This document shows positions 16,882-23,917 of a stretch of 37,884 bases of DNA, one piece after another (within the stretch, counting starts at the first letter, position 1; each line of letters begins with the position of its first letter). The stretch comes from Acaryochloris sp. IP29b_bin.148 (GTDB taxonomy: Bacteria; Cyanobacteriota; Cyanobacteriia; Thermosynechococcales; Thermosynechococcaceae): assembly GCF_028285565.1 (NCBI RefSeq), contig NZ_JANQOY010000014.1, forward strand, positions 1-37,884. Direction: 5' to 3'. The position numbers and the translations under genes were made by a program. The notes beneath the pieces were generated by a model that was not told the DNA's origin, searched no databases, and saw nothing but the letters and a program-made list of their open reading frames with translations.

Positions 16882-17847
16882 TTATACCGACTCAACCAGC
16901 TGGCGTTCCTGATCAGGGTCAGCTGTCTTCACAGCCAGATCGGCAATGATATCTGGGGGCACGTCTGCCGAGATTTGGTGTTCAAAGCGCACACCTAAAA
17001 AGAAATCATAGATAAATCCCAGAAAGCCTTGCCATTGAAAAATACCGATCCGTTGATGGCAGTTCTTGGCATCCAAAAGGGGCTTCACCGCATCATGGGC
17101 TGGCTCACATTTATACCAAGGAATCGACGGCCATAAATGATGAATCAGATGGTAGTTTTGGCCCAGAATAAGGATATTCAAGAGCGGATTGGCATACACT
17201 CTGGCATTACGCCACCGATTGCGCTCGTGAAACGGCCGATGAGGGAAATAATCGAAGAAAAAGCCCAGCGTTGTCCCCACAATTAAGGCCGGTACAAACC
17301 AAAAGTTGAGGACGTAGTGGATAAACCCAAACTGACAGGCACAAACAATCATCGTCACCAGGTAGACCCGGCTCAAGAACCATTCCAGCAGCTCCCACTT
17401 TCGCCATAGCTGGCGTCGAAAGAAAAAGACCTCATGGTAAAAGAAACGAGGTGCAATCAGCCATAGGGGGCCACCTGTGGAGACATAATGATCTGGATCG
17501 TTCTCGGGATCATTAACGGCAGCATGGTGTTGCAGATGGACTCGCGTAAAGACTGGAAAGGCAAACCCTAACATCAAGGCACTGCCATGACCTAAGGCTG
17601 CATTAGCGATTCGATTGCGATGGGCCACACCGTGACAAGCATCATGAATGACGGTACCGGCAAAATGAAGGGCTAAGGTATTGGCCACAAAGGAACACCA
17701 ATCCGGTGTCGACAGAGCATAGTGGGCATACGTTGATCCCACCAAGAGGGTCAGCCCCGCGAGGAATAACAGCAATGTGGGGTTAAACGTCTCAGGAGGG
17801 CCGAGGAAATGATATGGAACCGTCTTGGGCTGCACATTGGCTGTCAT
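16882..17847 (-). CDS. crtR: Beta-carotene 3-hydroxylase, CrtR type
   Basis: A di-iron membrane hydroxylase of the fatty-acid-desaturase superfamily that hydroxylates beta-ionone rings, giving zeaxanthin (and myxoxanthophyll-type products in cyanobacteria). The 321-aa protein has the histidine boxes HDACH (68-72) with His76, HLQHH (104-108), PHRPFH (202-207) and HLIHH (233-237), between hydrophobic spans at about 25-65, 85-100 and 160-200. The run GHGSALMLGFAFPVFTRVH and NDPENDPDHYVSTGGPL are CrtR wording, separating it from the CrtW ketolase. It belongs to the same pathway as zds 15 kb away but is a separate unit with its own upstream region. All metal ligands appear intact. Confidence 0.9.
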   Translation of the reverse strand: MTANVQPKTVPYHFLGPPETFNPTLLLFLAGLTLLVGSTYAHYALSTPDWCSFVANTLALHFAGTVIHDACHGVAHRNRIANAALGHGSALMLGFAFPVFTRVHLQHHAAVNDPENDPDHYVSTGGPLWLIAPRFFYHEVFFFRRQLWRKWELLEWFLSRVYLVTMIVCACQFGFIHYVLNFWFVPALIVGTTLGFFFDYFPHRPFHERNRWRNARVYANPLLNILILGQNYHLIHHLWPSIPWYKCEPAHDAVKPLLDAKNCHQRIGIFQWQGFLGFIYDFFLGVRFEHQISADVPPDIIADLAVKTADPDQERQLVESV

Positions 17848-17886
17848 GTATGGGCTATCCTTACTCCGTTGCGATAGTTCTCAGGT

Positions 17887-17915
17887 AGTATACGATACTT
17901 ACAATAATTAATAAA
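17887..17915 (-). promoter_or_regulatory. Candidate sigma-70-type promoter of crtR
   Basis: On the minus strand TATACT (17892-17887) is preceded by a 17-bp spacer and TTTATT (17915-17910). The -10 matches five of six consensus bases and the -35 only three. It lies 40-68 bp before the crtR start, which is a sensible place. No transcript data support it. Confidence 0.4.
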
Positions 17916-18103
17916 GTTTTGTAACGGTTTCTGGGGTATTTTGGAACATTGCCCCCCAGGCCAGGTCTTACAGGAACATAATCAGTATTTACAACAACTG
18001 AATCAGCATGAGCCCTGCTATTGATTCAGGTTACCCACCTAATCAGGGTTAGACGCCAGTTTTCCTGGCTACCCATATTGATGGAATTATGAGGTGTACT
18101 CCT

Positions 18104-18970
18104 ATGGCAACGTTGAGGGTTAATCAATCTGCTCTTCCGCAAGCACTTCGCCTTGTGGTCCAGTCTAGTTTAGGGGTTGCGATCGCACTCCTCAGTACAG
18201 CCCAAAGCCCCAGTCTGGCTCAAGACAGCCTAGAGGACGACTTTCCAGACGTTGAACCCAGCGAACGCATCGATCCCGATGATCCAGATGTGCGTGACAA
18301 CCCCAATCCAGACGACCCTGCCGATATCTCATCCAGTACCCGCTTCTTCTGCCAGTACACAGGGGGGCAATATACCGTGATGTATAACCCCAAAAGCCGC
18401 CCTAACGAAGCCTTTCCCTGGGCTGTCCCTGCCGAGATGGGAGGAGGCTGGACGCCCGAACTTCGCTGCCAAGAAATCGCCCGTCGATTAGAAGAATACC
18501 GTCCTGACGGCCTGTTAGAACTGCAAACAGGTACCGAAAATGGCTACAACACCGTTTGTGCCACCTCTGAAGCGGATTCAAATTGCCGCATTGTCTTCAC
18601 AGTTCCACGGGGTCAAGATCCCACCACCACCCGCAATGCCGTTTTTGATAATCTGACTGTTGCCAATAGTGGCGAAATGACCCAAGGGGTCAATACATTT
18701 GTGGGTAACGACCGCAACACCCCTCTGAATATTGGCAATGGCCGTCAAGACTCCCTGGGACAGATCGTCAACTTAGGCAAGACCCTCTTTGGCAAGCGCA
18801 GCCGCTCCCTCAGCCGGACACCCTTGCGAGCAGGCATGAACCTTAGACCGCATTTAGACCCAGCGGATGGCGGCACCGGCAAAGCTCTCAGAAAAGGCGT
18901 GTCGATCACAAAGCAGCACAACAGAAGTCGAAGCAAAGGATTAAAACTGCAACCCGATCAGTTTCGTTAA
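18104..18970 (+). CDS. COP23-domain secreted protein
   Basis: A 288-aa exported protein of the circadian oscillating protein COP23 family, known mainly from cyanobacteria, with no known enzymatic role. I choose ATG 18104 because GAGG lies nine bases upstream; an ATG at 18089 would add five residues. A signal peptide is clear (LRLVVQSSLGVAIALLSTAQSPSLAQD, cleavage near residue 40). A disordered Asp/Pro-rich linker follows (to about 75), then the COP23 core: FFCQYTGGQYTVMY, a WTPELRCQEIARRLE helix and YNTVCAT..SNCRIVFT. The C-terminal 80 residues are basic and disordered, ending in RSRSKGLKL. The gene is single and ends in a terminator at about 19105. Periplasmic or cell-surface location is inferred. 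Confidence 0.75.
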   Translation: MATLRVNQSALPQALRLVVQSSLGVAIALLSTAQSPSLAQDSLEDDFPDVEPSERIDPDDPDVRDNPNPDDPADISSSTRFFCQYTGGQYTVMYNPKSRPNEAFPWAVPAEMGGGWTPELRCQEIARRLEEYRPDGLLELQTGTENGYNTVCATSEADSNCRIVFTVPRGQDPTTTRNAVFDNLTVANSGEMTQGVNTFVGNDRNTPLNIGNGRQDSLGQIVNLGKTLFGKRSRSLSRTPLRAGMNLRPHLDPADGGTGKALRKGVSITKQHNRSRSKGLKLQPDQFR

Positions 18971-19020
18971 TCCCCAACCGTCGGCCTCATCCCTAAGTCA
19001 GCGTCGACTTGCCCGCCTTC

Positions 19021-19049
19021 TCACCGTTCCAAGGATTTCAGAACGGTGA
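19021..19049 (+). other. Hairpin downstream of the COP23 gene
   Basis: TCACCGTTC (19021-19029) pairs perfectly with GAACGGTGA (19041-19049) across an 11-base loop; flanking CCTTC/AGGG can extend the stem with a bulge. There is no T-run, so it may be an RNA-stabilising 3' structure and not the terminator itself. Confidence 0.5.
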
Positions 19050-19104
19050 AGGGATCGTGAGCCAGTTAACCAACCACAGCGGATGGTCAGCAATCCCGGT
19101 ATGC

Positions 19105-19138
19105 TAAAAGCCTTGGCACAATGGTCAGGGCTTTTTTC
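19105..19138 (+). terminator. Intrinsic terminator after the COP23 gene
   Basis: AAAAGCC pairs with GGGCTTTT across the TTGGCACAATGGTCA stretch, directly followed by a run of Ts (CTTTTTTC). This is a weak-stemmed but recognisable factor-independent terminator on the plus strand, 135 bp after the stop. Confidence 0.55.
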
Positions 19139-19268
19139 TATTTCACTTACTTTTCTATTGCGCTGAAAGATAGGGATGTGCCAGGGGCACTCACGGCCCA
19201 CATCTCCTCCTGCATATGCCTGTCAAGCCCCAACCTTTTGCTATAACACCTGTCCCTCTGGAAACATC

Positions 19269-19865
19269 ATGACTGTTGCCACCCCCCCCAACTGGGATAG
19301 AGCTAGCGTCATTACCTGGCTCACTGATAATGTTCCACCTGCCCGCGTGAAACATATCTTGCGGGTCGAAACCCTGTCTCAGGACTTAGCCCAGCAGCAT
19401 CAGCTCAATGAGGCGCAAGCTGCCCAGGCAGGATTGATGCATGATCTGGCAAAATATTTCCCCCCCAAACGTCTACTCCAAACGGCCCGACAGCACCAGT
19501 TACCGATTGATCCGATTGATGAAGCCAATCCTCACTTACTCCATGCCCAAATCAGCGCTATCGTTGCCCAGGAAGAGTTTAAGATCACGGATCCAGAACT
19601 ACTGGCCGCGATTCGTAACCATACGTTGGGACAACCTCAGATGAGTTTATTGAGTTGTGTGGTATTTTTAGCGGATAGCTTAGAACCTGGACGTGGCAAT
19701 CATCCTCAATTGCAGGCTGTGCGCGAGATCAGCCGACAAAACTTGTACCATGCCGTTGCCTTAGTCTGTGATCTGACCATGCAGCATCTCCTCAAAACCC
19801 AACGACTGATCCATCCCCGCATGGTATTGACTCGGAATTGGGCCTGGCTGCAAATCCAATCTTAG
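19269..19865 (+). CDS. yqeK: YqeK-type HD-domain bis(5'-nucleosyl)-tetraphosphatase (symmetrical)
   Basis: An HD-superfamily phosphohydrolase that splits diadenosine tetraphosphate to two ADP in its characterised relatives, removing an alarmone. From ATG 19269 it is 198 aa, the family's usual length. The frame extends upstream but without family-like sequence. His29 in RVKHILRVE, the HD pair His58-Asp59 in GLMHDLAKY, His106 or so in HLLHAQISA and the NHTLG segment are the metal-site residues expected. FLADSLEPGR is also characteristic. It stands just before rsfS, as in many bacteria, where yqeK and rsfS form a conserved pair. Confidence 0.88.
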   Translation: MTVATPPNWDRASVITWLTDNVPPARVKHILRVETLSQDLAQQHQLNEAQAAQAGLMHDLAKYFPPKRLLQTARQHQLPIDPIDEANPHLLHAQISAIVAQEEFKITDPELLAAIRNHTLGQPQMSLLSCVVFLADSLEPGRGNHPQLQAVREISRQNLYHAVALVCDLTMQHLLKTQRLIHPRMVLTRNWAWLQIQS

Positions 19866-19956
19866 AAGCATATGACGCAGGTGTTCAGCAATCTTGACAT
19901 CCAATTCAGTTTAGCTAGGCTAAGGTGTAAGGAATAGCTCTATTATTTCTCTGACT

Positions 19957-20379
19957 TTGATTTCTCATCCCTCTGGTCAATCCGCCCTAAATATTTCCGA
20001 ATTGTCTGAGAGTCAAGGCATCGCTCAAGCGTTGGCATTATGTCTGGCTGAGGCTGCAGACGATCGAAAAGGTGGCAATATCCTCGTTCTGCAAGTGGCA
20101 GATGTGTCCTATATTGCTGACTATTTTGTGATCGTTACCGGTTTCTCTCGCACCCAAGTGAGAGCGATTACGGAGTCTATGGAACGGTCCGTTGAAGACA
20201 CTTATAACAGACTCCCCCTACGCCAAGAAGGCAAAGCAGAGGGAACCTGGGTCCTGCTAGATTACGGGGATGTGATTGCCCATATCATGATGCCCGATCA
20301 GCGAGAATACTACGATCTCGAAGCCTTTTGGGGCCATGCAGAACGCCTGCCCTTAGACAGGACGCCAGCCGAGGATTAA
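19957..20379 (+). CDS. rsfS: Ribosomal silencing factor RsfS (Iojap-like)
   Basis: RsfS binds ribosomal protein uL14 on the 50S subunit and blocks subunit joining when nutrients are low. The 140-aa frame contains the whole DUF143/Oligomerisation domain: DVSYIADYFVIVTGFSRTQVRAI, then EGTWVLLDYGDVIAHIM and YYDLEAFWGHAE. The first 25 residues are variable and the start is uncertain, since 19957 is TTG with no clear ribosome site; a slightly shorter form is possible. It is 91 bp after yqeK on the same strand, probably one transcript. No missing residues were seen. Confidence 0.9.
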   Translation: MISHPSGQSALNISELSESQGIAQALALCLAEAADDRKGGNILVLQVADVSYIADYFVIVTGFSRTQVRAITESMERSVEDTYNRLPLRQEGKAEGTWVLLDYGDVIAHIMMPDQREYYDLEAFWGHAERLPLDRTPAED

Positions 20380-20411
20380 AACGTTATCTTCACATAGGCC
20401 ACCCAAAAAAG

Positions 20412-20441
20412 TTGACAACGCTGACTAAAATTTTTGATAAT
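20412..20441 (+). promoter_or_regulatory. Strong sigma-70-type promoter for rplU-rpmA
   Basis: A perfect -35 TTGACA (20412-20417) and a five-of-six -10 GATAAT (20436-20441) are separated by 18 bp; reading the -10 as TGATAA gives 17. It lies 113 bp before the rplU start, leaving a leader of about 105 nt. This is the best promoter match I found in the window and suits a ribosomal protein operon. Confidence 0.65.
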
Positions 20442-20553
20442 TAGGGTTTGGCATACTGTTTGTTTAGCTCGGATCAGGTTCATGCCTAAAAACTAGATGG
20501 TCTGTTCAGTCAATCATCCAGTACCTGTACGGCTTATTGAGGCTTAATTTAGA

Positions 20554-20976
20554 ATGACTTTTGCAATTGTAGAAACGGGTGGAAAGCAGTTAAAGGTTGA
20601 ACCCGGCCGATTTTATGACGTTGATCGTCTGCCGAATGATGCTGAGACTCAACTGTCTCTAGACCAAGTGCTTTTGGTACATGACGGTAAAGAAGCAACC
20701 GTGGGTCAACCCTTTGTTAAGGGCGCAACGGTCGAAGTAACGGTAATGCAACATCGTCGCGATCGCAAGATCCTGGTCTACAAAATGCAGCCGAAGAAAA
20801 AGACGCGGAAGAAGCGCGGCCACCGTCAAGCCCTGACTCGCCTGATGGTAGATGCCATCCATCTTGATGGCAAGGCCATGGGCGGAACCACCAAGAAAAA
20901 AACCACCAAAAAAGCGAAACCCAAAGCAGAGGGCGAGGTGGTAGCTGTAGAGGCTGAAGTGGTAGCTGATTCTTAA
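20554..20976 (+). CDS. rplU: 50S ribosomal protein L21 (bL21) with charged C-terminal tail
   Basis: A 23S rRNA-binding protein of the large subunit. The core is standard: [23 protein letters not shown] at the start, the beta-rich middle, and the signature region IRVYKM-like [20 protein letters not shown] near 70-90. The bacterial protein is usually about 103 aa; this one is 140, because of a lysine-rich then acidic/Val tail after residue 110 ([17 protein letters not shown]). Such tails are seen in cyanobacterial and plastid L21. It is followed by rpmA after 63 bp, the classical L21-L27 operon, and preceded by a strong promoter. Confidence 0.95.
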   Translation: MTFAIVETGGKQLKVEPGRFYDVDRLPNDAETQLSLDQVLLVHDGKEATVGQPFVKGATVEVTVMQHRRDRKILVYKMQPKKKTRKKRGHRQALTRLMVDAIHLDGKAMGGTTKKKTTKKAKPKAEGEVVAVEAEVVADS

Positions 20977-21039
20977 AATCGCTCCAGTCCCAGCGTCCCC
21001 CAAAACATCCCTGCAATCATTACTTACACGAGGAACAAC

Positions 21040-21294
21040 ATGGCTCACAAGAAAGGAACAGGTAGTACCCGCAATGGCCGCGATTCTAATGCCCAGCGGT
21101 TAGGCGTCAAGCGCTATGGTGGCGAAGTAGTCAAGGCCGGTAACATTCTGATCCGCCAGCGCGGCACCAAAGTTCACCCTGGGAACAATGTCGGTCGCGG
21201 CAGCGATGATACCTTATTTGCCACGATTGATGGCATTGTTACCTTTGAACGCAAAGGGAAGTCACGCAAGAAGGTGAGTGTCTATCCTGCTTAG
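21040..21294 (+). CDS. rpmA: 50S ribosomal protein L27 (bL27)
   Basis: An 84-aa protein of the peptidyl-transferase neighbourhood, where its N-terminus reaches the tRNA ends. It begins directly with [16 protein letters not shown], with no N-terminal extension of the Firmicute type, and contains the conserved GVKRYGGE and [16 protein letters not shown] segments. A good ribosome site (ACGAGGAAC) stands before the ATG. It shares the transcript of rplU and is closed by a strong terminator. Confidence 0.97.
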   Translation: MAHKKGTGSTRNGRDSNAQRLGVKRYGGEVVKAGNILIRQRGTKVHPGNNVGRGSDDTLFATIDGIVTFERKGKSRKKVSVYPA

Positions 21295-21331
21295 GGATCA
21301 TTCGATTCACACTCAATACTCTGATGATTCT

Positions 21332-21368
21332 GGCTAGTTGTTTTGGTCTAAAACAACTAGCCTTTGCA
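21332..21368 (+). terminator. Intrinsic terminator of rplU-rpmA
   Basis: GGCTAGTTGTTTT (21332-21344) pairs perfectly with AAAACAACTAGCC (21350-21362) across the loop GGTCT. TTTGCATTT follows. The stem has 13 bp and begins 37 bp after the L27 stop. Confidence 0.8.
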
Positions 21369-21492
21369 TTTGGGTTCAATGTCCAGGAAAATGCTTCCCC
21401 AGATCTTCTACCCCTCTGATCGCAAGGGCCAGGCGACTTAATGTTAGAAATGCCCTTCTGCAACACTTGTTAGTGCATTCGCACTTTGAGCA

Positions 21493-22317
21493 ATGACTGA
21501 TTCATTCCCTGATCTGGCTCAATCTAGTCCCCCTATCATCACCCTTCTCAGCGATTTTGGACTAGAGGATGTGTATGTCAGCGTCATGAAAGGCGTAATC
21601 ACCTGCATTTACCCAGCTGCCCGTCTCATCGATTTAACCCATCAAATTCCGCCTCAGAACATCGAGATTGGCAGTTTCCAACTGGGCAATGCTTATCCCC
21701 ACTTCCCTCCAGGCACAATTCACGTTGCTGTCGTTGACCCTGGCGTGGGGAGTCCCCGACGAGCAGTGGCCATTCAAACCCCTTCAGGCATCCTCATCGG
21801 TCCCGATAATGGCTTATTCAGTCATGTTTTGATGCAGGAGAGTGCGATCGCAGCCGTTGAACTCACCCATCGTCAGTATTGGTACACCGAAGAACCTAGT
21901 CACACCTTTCACGGTCGAGATATTTTTGCGCCAGTTGCAGCCCATATCGCGAGCGGTATCTCTTTCCCAGAATTGGGTCCACCCTTAGAACTCAACTCGC
22001 TCAATCGCTTAGTTTCCTGCACCACTTGGCATCCTAATCACAGCGGCGGCACAGGCATCATTCAAGCGATCGATCATTTTGGCAACCTAATTACCAATAT
22101 CCCTGCCAGTCAGACGCAACATCGCTCCTGGTCTTTGCACATCGGTCAGTCCTTCATTCCCAGTACAACCTCCTACGCCACTTCAGAAGTTGATCCTAAG
22201 GTAAAAGCCTTGGCTGGTAGCCATGGTTGGCTTGAAATTGCGCTTCCCAATGGTAATGCTCAACACTTCCTAAGCAGCAATGTAGGCGATTTAGTAACGC
22301 TTAAACTGCATCATTAG
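21493..22317 (+). CDS. SAM hydroxide adenosyltransferase (DUF62 / chlorinase-fluorinase superfamily)
   Basis: A 274-aa member of the family that splits S-adenosylmethionine into adenosine and methionine using hydroxide, related to the halogenases. The N-terminal motif ITLLSDFGLEDVYVSVMKG, then IDLTHQIPPQNI, VVDPGVGSPRRA and IGPDNGLFSHV are the family signatures, and a C-terminal beta-barrel domain follows with AIDHFGNLITNIP. The combination of Asp in SDFGLED with HGRDIFAPVAAH fits the hydroxide branch; I see no halogenase-specific loop. It is a stand-alone gene about 200 bp after rpmA. Its physiological role is poorly defined in general. Confidence 0.88.
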   Translation: MTDSFPDLAQSSPPIITLLSDFGLEDVYVSVMKGVITCIYPAARLIDLTHQIPPQNIEIGSFQLGNAYPHFPPGTIHVAVVDPGVGSPRRAVAIQTPSGILIGPDNGLFSHVLMQESAIAAVELTHRQYWYTEEPSHTFHGRDIFAPVAAHIASGISFPELGPPLELNSLNRLVSCTTWHPNHSGGTGIIQAIDHFGNLITNIPASQTQHRSWSLHIGQSFIPSTTSYATSEVDPKVKALAGSHGWLEIALPNGNAQHFLSSNVGDLVTLKLHH

Positions 22318-22420
22318 AGTTTCCCCCTCAAGATCTTGGTCAACCATCGCTACAATAGGCTAGTAAACCAGACCACCGTTATGCAAATCTGGTAGATATT
22401 GGATTAGTCAGGAGTTGAGC

Positions 22421-23098
22421 ATGTTTGCATTCTTAGAAGCAACCCCAGACATCTATCAAGGCCACTTTGGCGAATTTACGATTAGCAAAACAGACCGCAT
22501 TGAAGTGGTTATTTATCGGGGAGCTATGTTGGTTGCAGCCCTTACCTTTACGATTGGAGCGATTGTCTTTTTGTCCTTAGGGCCTCTCCCCATAACCCTA
22601 TCTTGCCTAACTGGACTCTTCTTCTGCTTCTCTATCGCCCTTGGCGTCAGTCTGGCAACCATCCATATTTATCTGCGTCCTCTACACCTTACACTGCAAA
22701 TTTCGTGGCTCATTGGCTCTGTTGTGGCTATATATATTGCCTTAACACAATCAGACCCTTTACTCGTGGCAATTTATCGCCACTCTTCCAATCTCTTTGG
22801 TGTAGGCTGGCTTTTTGTGGCGTTAACCGGGGTTTTCTTCAAAGAAGCCTTTTGCTTTAATCATGGCGAGACCAAGCTGCTAACAGGCATTGTCCCCTTT
22901 TTACTCTTAGGGCATTGGCTCAATTGGCTGCCTGTCACAGGCGAAAAAATACTACTCGTCGCTTGGGTCGTCCTGTTCTTAATCTTCGCCCTCAGGAAAA
23001 CGCTCAAACCCATTCCACCAGACATTGGTGACAAAAGTGTCTTTACTTACCTGCGTCAGCAGCGCCTACACTCAAGCTCACCTGTCAGCACCGATTGA
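22421..23098 (+). CDS. Integral membrane protein, DUF2301-like
   Basis: A 225-aa membrane protein with six or seven hydrophobic spans (for example residues 33-60, 62-88, 96-115, 125-145, 155-170, 178-195). The soluble N-terminus (YQGHFGEFTISKTDRIEVVIYRG) and the segment GVFFKEAFCFNHGETK are what I associate with the DUF2301 family, widespread in cyanobacteria and proteobacteria and of unknown function. ATG 22421 is chosen because GGAG ends seven bases upstream. No catalytic motif stands out apart from the Cys-Phe-Asn-His stretch in a loop. The family name is from memory and moderately certain. Confidence 0.65.
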   Translation: MFAFLEATPDIYQGHFGEFTISKTDRIEVVIYRGAMLVAALTFTIGAIVFLSLGPLPITLSCLTGLFFCFSIALGVSLATIHIYLRPLHLTLQISWLIGSVVAIYIALTQSDPLLVAIYRHSSNLFGVGWLFVALTGVFFKEAFCFNHGETKLLTGIVPFLLLGHWLNWLPVTGEKILLVAWVVLFLIFALRKTLKPIPPDIGDKSVFTYLRQQRLHSSSPVSTD

Positions 23099-23346
23099 TA
23101 ATATCAATGCAGCCCTTCACAACTTTGCGCCCTGATGTGAATCTTGCATCAAAACTATAAAGATTGATTGACAGATCCTAAAGAAACCTGGACAATCTAT
23201 ACCCATCGCCTAAATATAGCGGGTGGCGAGCATTGCTATATCTCTACTACCTTGCTTTGAATCTGCAAAAGTTGCAAATTCAACGTAGTCTTGATACAAG
23301 TAAATTGCTCTTTTTTATTTATCCCACTGTGAGGAGTTAAGAAACA

Positions 23347-23490
23347 ATGAAAATCAAACTAACTGCTTTAGCCGTTCTGTTAGGGTTTGCAACCCTCCTA
23401 GGTGCTTGCCAAGACAGTGCAAGTGACACCCCTGCTGAATCTCCTGCCGAATCTCCCGCTGAAGCTCCTGCCGAGTCTCCTGCTAATTAG
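23347..23490 (+). CDS. Small lipoprotein with Pro-Ala-Glu-Ser repeats (47 aa)
   Basis: A short gene with ATG at 23347, GAGGAG ending nine bases upstream, and TAG at 23488. The protein starts MKIKLTALAVLLGFATLLGAC, a complete lipoprotein signal with lipobox LGAC (Cys21). The mature part is only 27 residues, mostly PAES/PAEA repeats after SASDT, so it is acidic and disordered. It should be a lipid-anchored peptide of the inner or outer membrane, perhaps a spacer or an adaptor like small entericidin-type lipoproteins, though there is no homology claim. The upstream 248 bp are gene-free and probably hold its promoter. Confidence 0.75.
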   Translation: MKIKLTALAVLLGFATLLGACQDSASDTPAESPAESPAEAPAESPAN

Positions 23491-23566
23491 TAGGTACGCT
23501 TGCCCTTTGCTGTTACCTACCCAACACCTGCTTAATTCTTGACGGCAAGCGTGTGTAGTCAGCAAC

Positions 23567-23737
23567 TCAATTCAAGCGGCTTGGTTTCTGAAGGTGCTCA
23601 ATAATCTCAGTTTCTGACAGCTTACAGATCAAACTTGATATTGGATCGCCCCATTCTTCAAGCTTTCCATCATCAGTTACTAGTCTGTAAGCTGTTTGGT
23701 CGTGTTGGCCTAAGGTAAATCTAGCTGGATACGTCCA
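23567..23737 (-). pseudogene. Remnant of an unknown gene (open frame without start)
   Basis: On the minus strand 56 codons stay open and read like real protein (YPARFTLGQHDQTAYRLV, then DDGKLEEWGDPISSLICKLS and EIIEHLQKPSRLN) before a stop at 23567-23569. The frame begins right after a stop and has no start codon, so it looks like the 3' end of a decayed gene. I do not recognise the family. The remainder of the gap 23491-23917 shows a 9-bp inverted repeat (ACGCTTGCC near 23496, GGCAAGCGT near 23543) and nothing else. Confidence 0.35.
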
Positions 23738-23917
23738 TCATTATGATCGCTGAGGTTTGGCAACACCTCAACTTACATCTTCTCCGAGAAATTGAAGCTT
23801 TCGCTTCCACTTCTATGCCATCCATCCATTGTGGAAATCAACGAGGAAGAAACCCATTGCCTCATTAACGAGTCTACTGAGTCAGCTTCGAGACTTTCCC
23901 TTCTAAGGTTTATCTCA

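Noticed and set aside
20450-20553. A riboswitch or ribosomal-protein leader before rplU
   Set aside because: The leader is about 105 nt but I could not fold a known L21-type or other regulatory structure from it by eye.
23214-23241. ATATAGC / GCTATAT inverted repeat as a terminator of the DUF2301-like gene
   Set aside because: The stem is only 7 bp around a 14-base loop and no T-run follows; it may be chance in an A+T-rich gap.
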